A stretch of DNA of 64,000 nucleotides from 9FT-COMBO-48-23 sp963754385 (GTDB lineage Bacteria; Chloroflexota; Dehalococcoidia; GIF9; UBA5629), in NCBI GenBank assembly GCA_963754385.1, contig CAVWGE010000002.1, forward strand, positions 124,001 to 188,000, in the 5' to 3' direction. Shown here piece by piece: positions 60,674 to 64,000 of the stretch (the stretch's first letter is position 1; the number at the start of each line of letters is the position of its first letter). The position numbers and the translations under genes are program-made. The notes under the pieces were generated by a model. It saw only the letters and a list, made by a program, of their open reading frames with translations. It did no database searches and was not told the origin of the DNA.

Positions 60674-61507
60674 ATGCAGATTAAACTTACCACACTAAGT
60701 GAAAACACCGCCGGTAGTGTCGGGCTGCTGTCAGAGTGGGGAATAAGCATACTGGTGGAAGTGGACGGCTACAAAATCCTGCTGGATACGGGGCTGGACA
60801 CATCGGCTGCACATAACGCCGCCATTCTGGGCATAGACCTGTCTGCAGTTGACAGGATAGTCCTCAGCCATGGACATCGCGACCACACCGGCGGCTTACG
60901 CCATGTGCTGAACGCAATGAGAAAGGAAATCGAGGTAATAGCTCATCCTGACATCTGGGCAGCCAAATACTCGCGCACTTTCAGTACGCAGGCGCAATAT
61001 GCCGGGATACCATTCACCCGAGAAGCGCTGGAGAGCTGGGGAGCTTCCTTCAGTCTGACAAAGGAGCCGGTATGGATTACCGATAACATCGTTACCACCG
61101 GCGAGATACCCATGAATACCGAATATGAGAAAATCGACCGTGAGCTTCTTGTTAAGGAAGACGGAGAGCTCCGCCCCGACCCGCTCAGGGATGACCTGGC
61201 ACTCATACTCAAAAGCCAAAACGGTCTGATAGTCATTCTAGGCTGCGGGCATCGCGGCATGATAAATACCGTACATCACGCCCGGAAAATAACCGGCGTG
61301 GAACAAATACACATGGTCGTCGGTGGGACTCACCTGTTCACAGCTTCCAAGAAACGGATAGACCTTACCATCGCCGAATTGAAAAGGCTTGGTGTTCAGA
61401 AGATAGGCGTATCCCACTGCACCGGGCTGCCGGCAGCCGCCAGGTTGTTTCAGGAGTTCGGCAAAAAGTTCTTTTTCAACAACACGGCCAACGTTATCAC
61501 CCTCTAA
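60674..61507 (+). CDS. MBL-fold metallo-hydrolase
   Basis: 277 aa from the ATG at 60674 (GGAGG nine bases upstream). Metallo-beta-lactamase fold: SHGHRDHTGGL (H-x-H-x-D-H), the HPDIW segment, LGCGHRGMINTVHH, and VGGTHLF and ISHCTG ligands. It resembles the branch of methanopterin-biosynthesis-linked beta-RFAP-like and cyclic phosphate hydrolases; the substrate is not known. Coupled to the SAM adenosyltransferase. Confidence 0.85.
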   Translation: MQIKLTTLSENTAGSVGLLSEWGISILVEVDGYKILLDTGLDTSAAHNAAILGIDLSAVDRIVLSHGHRDHTGGLRHVLNAMRKEIEVIAHPDIWAAKYSRTFSTQAQYAGIPFTREALESWGASFSLTKEPVWITDNIVTTGEIPMNTEYEKIDRELLVKEDGELRPDPLRDDLALILKSQNGLIVILGCGHRGMINTVHHARKITGVEQIHMVVGGTHLFTASKKRIDLTIAELKRLGVQKIGVSHCTGLPAAARLFQEFGKKFFFNNTANVITL

Positions 61508-61524
61508 CTACGCCCACAAACCGA

Positions 61525-61584
61525 TGTAGCCACGAGGTTTTAACCTCGCGGCCTCGACCTTAAAAGGTCGAGGCTACATTTTTT
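61525..61584. repeat. double-hairpin repeat element, copy 2
   Basis: Same layout as 59736-59792: TGTAG/CTACA outer pair, a hairpin CGAGGTT-TT-AACCTCG and a hairpin GCCTCGACCTT-AA-AAGGTCGAGGC. Followed by TTTTTT, so it can also work as a terminator between the convergent MBL and cysS genes. Confidence 0.65.
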
Positions 61585-61585
61585 A

Positions 61586-63022
61586 TCAGAGCATCCGTTT
61601 CCACACCGTCCCTTTGGGCGTATCTTCGAGAGCTATCCCCAACTCGATGAGGCGGTTACGTATAACATCAGCCAGCTGCCATTGCCTGGCTTGGCGCGAT
61701 TTCTCGCGGGTCTCAATCAGCAGCTGAATAAGCTGCTCGACCTTCAGGTCGTGCCTTGGTGCCCGACGAAACTCATGACTAAGCTCGCTTAGAAGTCCAA
61801 TAAAAGGTCCAGTCTCGAGCGGCGGCCTTGTCGGCTCTTCAAGCGTGAAACCTAAAACCTTAGCCAGTTCAGCCAGGGTATTCCGAGCATCAGCTACATC
61901 GCAATTTTCTTCACGCGCCCGGTTAATCTCCCTGGCCAGGTCAAAAAGCACCGCCACCGCCTGTGCGGTGTTGAAATCATCATCCATACTGTCAATAAAC
62001 CTGCGTTTAAACGGCTCCATATCAAGGACAGCTTTTCCACCACTCCCACCACCATCCCTGGTCGCCTGTCGCAGCCTCTCCATACCAACCTCGGCTGCTT
62101 TCAGCGTCTCTTCACTATAGGTTAACGGGCTGCGGTAATGGGAGCCGAGTATAAACAAGCGGATGGCATCGGGGCTGTAGCGTTCCAGAGCCTTTTTTAC
62201 CGTTATCAGATTGCCCAGGGACTTGCTCATTTTATCCTCACCAAACTGCAGCAACCCGTTATGCAGCCAGTATCTGGCAAAGGGGACAGTCCCGGTGAAA
62301 CTTTCAGACTGGGTTATCTCATTCTCATGATGAGGGAAGATAAGGTCCTGCCCACCGCCATGTATGTCAAGGCTTTTGCCGAGGTATTTCAACGCCATAG
62401 CGCTGCACTCTATATGCCATCCCGGCCTGCCCTGTCCCCAAGGGCTTGGCCAGAAAGGCTCGCCCGGCTTGGCTGCCTTCCATAGGGCAAAATCTAACGG
62501 GTACTCTTTCTTGCCCTCTTCAGAAGAACAACTTCGAGATATAATGTCATCCAAAGCCTGGTGAGACAGCTTGCCGTAGCCGGGAAAGTTCTTTACCCTA
62601 AAATAGACGCTGCCCTCAGAGTCGTAGGCATATCCTTTAGTTATCAAGCCCTGTATCACCTCAATTATCTTGGGTATTTCCTCAGTCGCCTTTGGATAAA
62701 CATGGGCCCGCTCAATATTCAAAGCATCCATGTCCCGAAAATATTCGTCGATATATTTCTCAGCCAGCTCCGATGAGGAAACCCCCAACTGATTCGCCCG
62801 GTTTATTATCTTGTCATCGATATCGGTAAAGTTCTGGACATGCTTCACCTTATAGCCTTTGAACTCAAGATAGCGCCTGATGACATCGAACAACACGTAG
62901 CTCATAGCATGCCCGATATGGCAATCGTCATAAACGGTAACCCCGCAGACGTAAATATTTACCGTTTTCCCCTTGGGGCGAAACTCTTCTTTTTGCCCCG
63001 ACAGCGTATTAAATACTTTCAT
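61586..63022 (-). CDS. cysS: cysteinyl-tRNA synthetase
   Basis: Charges tRNA(Cys). 478 aa class I enzyme. Seen: the zinc-bound Cys CGVTVYDDCHIGHAMSYV with HIGH, FTDIDDKIINRA, GWHIECSAM, GGGQDLIFPHHENE, and the KMSKSLGN loop; C-terminal anticodon region ends GTVWKRML. 16 bp downstream of cysE. Confidence 0.97.
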   Translation of the reverse strand: MKVFNTLSGQKEEFRPKGKTVNIYVCGVTVYDDCHIGHAMSYVLFDVIRRYLEFKGYKVKHVQNFTDIDDKIINRANQLGVSSSELAEKYIDEYFRDMDALNIERAHVYPKATEEIPKIIEVIQGLITKGYAYDSEGSVYFRVKNFPGYGKLSHQALDDIISRSCSSEEGKKEYPLDFALWKAAKPGEPFWPSPWGQGRPGWHIECSAMALKYLGKSLDIHGGGQDLIFPHHENEITQSESFTGTVPFARYWLHNGLLQFGEDKMSKSLGNLITVKKALERYSPDAIRLFILGSHYRSPLTYSEETLKAAEVGMERLRQATRDGGGSGGKAVLDMEPFKRRFIDSMDDDFNTAQAVAVLFDLAREINRAREENCDVADARNTLAELAKVLGFTLEEPTRPPLETGPFIGLLSELSHEFRRAPRHDLKVEQLIQLLIETREKSRQARQWQLADVIRNRLIELGIALEDTPKGTVWKRML

Positions 63023-63038
63023 CTATCTTCTCCGAAGG

Positions 63039-63695
63039 TTAATGTTTAGCAGCCTTCCTGGCACCAGCCCGCCTGCCTCTTAAGGGCTTTTCCAGTTCAG
63101 CAACCCTTTTTTCCAGAGTCTCAAGCTTCTCCCAAACCGGGTCGGGCAATTTCTCCACAGTATCGGTGTCAGGGTTACGAATCTCAACCACTCGACCGGG
63201 CACACCGACAACAGTGGCATTAGCCGGCACCGAAGTTATCACCACCGAACCGGCGCCGACCTTAACATTATTACCGATGGTGATGGCTCCGATAAGCTTC
63301 GACCCGGCGCCCACGACCACATTGTTGCCTAAAGTCGGATGCCTCTTCTTTTTCAATAAGCTCGTGCCGCCCAGAGTAACTCCCTGGTACAAGGCAACAT
63401 TGTCCTTTATTTCGGACGTCTCCCCGATTACAACCCCCATGCCATGGTCGATGAAAAAGCCTTCTCCAATCTTAGCCCCGGGGTGGATTTCAATCCCTGT
63501 AAAGAAACGGCTGATATGCGAAATGAGGCGAGGAAAAAACGGCACATGCCAGTTCCACAGGGTGTGGGCCAGCCGGTGAAACTGCCGGGCATGAAAGCCG
63601 GGATAGACGAAAAAGACCTCCCAGGCATTTCTGGCTGCCGGGTCGTGCTCAAAGACCGACTGTATATCTCTTTTGATGCTCTTTATGATATTCAT
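63039..63695 (-). CDS. cysE: serine O-acetyltransferase
   Basis: Makes O-acetylserine, the cysteine precursor. 218 aa. N-terminal helical region (RNAWEVFFVYPGFHARQFHRLAH) followed by left-handed beta-helix hexapeptide repeats (EIHPGAKIGEGFFIDHGMGVVIGETSEIKDN) and GNNVVVGAGSKLIGAITIGNNVKVGAGSVV. The C-terminal tail of about 45 residues is Lys/Arg-rich and longer than the family norm. Functional pair with cysS, cysteine synthesis and charging. Confidence 0.95.
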   Translation of the reverse strand: MNIIKSIKRDIQSVFEHDPAARNAWEVFFVYPGFHARQFHRLAHTLWNWHVPFFPRLISHISRFFTGIEIHPGAKIGEGFFIDHGMGVVIGETSEIKDNVALYQGVTLGGTSLLKKKRHPTLGNNVVVGAGSKLIGAITIGNNVKVGAGSVVITSVPANATVVGVPGRVVEIRNPDTDTVEKLPDPVWEKLETLEKRVAELEKPLRGRRAGARKAAKH

Positions 63696-63789
63696 TTTCT
63701 CACAGGGTTATCATTTTGGCTTTTGATATTTTTGTTTTGGCGATTATCTCTTAACAACAAGGGGGAAACGGGAAAGCAACATGTTAACG

Positions 63790-63999
63790 TTAGAACTTGA
63801 AGATTTTAGCATTCAGTTCCCATGTGTTCATATCGACGGAACCATCCACGACGCCTTGAGTTGAGTTTAGCCACCCTAACTCCTTTGACCCAGTATGATA
63901 GGTTAGGGACCCTTTGACGGCATAGCGCCCCTCTTGAATAACTGTCAAGAACCCTGACACTTCAACCGAAATTCGGTCGCCTCCGTCTGCGGTAATAAC
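63790..63999 (-). CDS. 3' end of a gene, possibly DUF3237-like
   Basis: The minus-strand frame is open to the right edge; 69 residues and the TAA at 63790 are visible. The sequence has a beta-rich pattern (GRYAVKGSLTYHTGSKELGWLNSTQGVVDG) resembling DUF3237-type small proteins, in which a Trp-Leu-Asn motif is conserved. The resemblance is weak. It lies 94 bp upstream of cysE on the same strand. Confidence 0.4.
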   Translation of the reverse strand, partial: VITADGGDRISVEVSGFLTVIQEGRYAVKGSLTYHTGSKELGWLNSTQGVVDGSVDMNTWELNAKIFKF

Positions 64000-64000
64000 A

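Noticed and set aside
1..64000. CRISPR arrays, tRNA or rRNA genes, insertion sequences
   Set aside because: No regularly spaced repeats, no tRNA-like T-loop/acceptor patterns in the intergenic gaps I read, and no transposase frames were found.

Overview
This window is a gene-dense bacterial chromosome segment made mostly of housekeeping genes on both strands. The best guess for the organism is an uncultured member of the Chloroflexota, class Dehalococcoidia or a close relative. The grounds are the short-form HisG with HisZ, a type A RNase P RNA, groESL with a CIRCE site, many TTG/GTG starts, DUF2851, AMP-forming acetyl-CoA synthetase, and small dispersed hairpin repeats. This placement is inference from gene content; there is no rRNA in the window. 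I found no tRNA, CRISPR array, prophage or intact insertion sequence.

Layout, left to right. 1-2.3 kb: 3' part of hemA coupled to hemC, then a PRC-barrel protein. 2.4-4.5 kb (minus): ROK sugar kinase and DNA polymerase III delta. 4.8-9.4 kb (plus): a mini-ferritin-like protein, then purD-purE-purB-purC-purS. 9.4-12 kb (minus): two lipoproteins built from the same Ig-like module. 12-16 kb: sirtuin with a small basic ORF, birA, and a slipin/NfeD pair. 16.2-22 kb (plus): histidine operon hisZ-hisG-hisD-hisC-hisB, in which hisG is a tandem double gene. 22-26.6 kb (minus): CtpA-type protease, rnpB, RNase H, zinc-ribbon coiled coil, metal-dependent hydrolase, bioY. 26.7-30.1 kb: M16 peptidase and groESL. 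30.2-33.3 kb: FmdB-like zinc ribbon, XRE regulator plus DUF2851, tsaD. 33.5-39.9 kb (plus): pdxS-pdxT, R3H/SpoIIIAA-like ATPase, tmk-mnmA-rnhB, HIT protein, YraN. 39.9-42 kb: a consensus promoter, NiCo riboswitch and terminator drive a cation-efflux gene, which faces a PadR-HicB-like-membrane protein operon. 42-45 kb: methyltransferase and acetyl-CoA synthetase.

45-54.7 kb is the accessory part. It holds a crotonase pseudogene, small membrane proteins, two large secreted cysteine-rich proteins, an ACT protein, two copies of a short degenerate repeat, an AT-rich AlbA_2/ATPase gene and a flavodoxin-SCP2 fusion. 54.6-58.1 kb: catalase and rlmN lie between a truncated copy of the gatB 5' end and the intact gatB, which marks an insertion or recombination event. 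58-64 kb: gatB-secG, SAM hydroxide adenosyltransferase with an MBL hydrolase, cysS and cysE (minus), and the C-terminal end of one more gene.

The observations I rate highest are: (1) the double HisG, whose two halves have lost complementary motifs; (2) the NiCo riboswitch with its promoter, terminator and a CDF transporter carrying a regular C-x3-C-x3-C-x3-C tail; (3) the duplicated gatB 5' end flanking catalase-rlmN, with a 19-bp perfect operator-like palindrome on the catalase promoter; (4) the pair of secreted Cys-repeat and zinc-ribbon proteins; (5) XRE regulator, dyad and DUF2851; (6) a double-hairpin repeat family near 59.7 and 61.5 kb.
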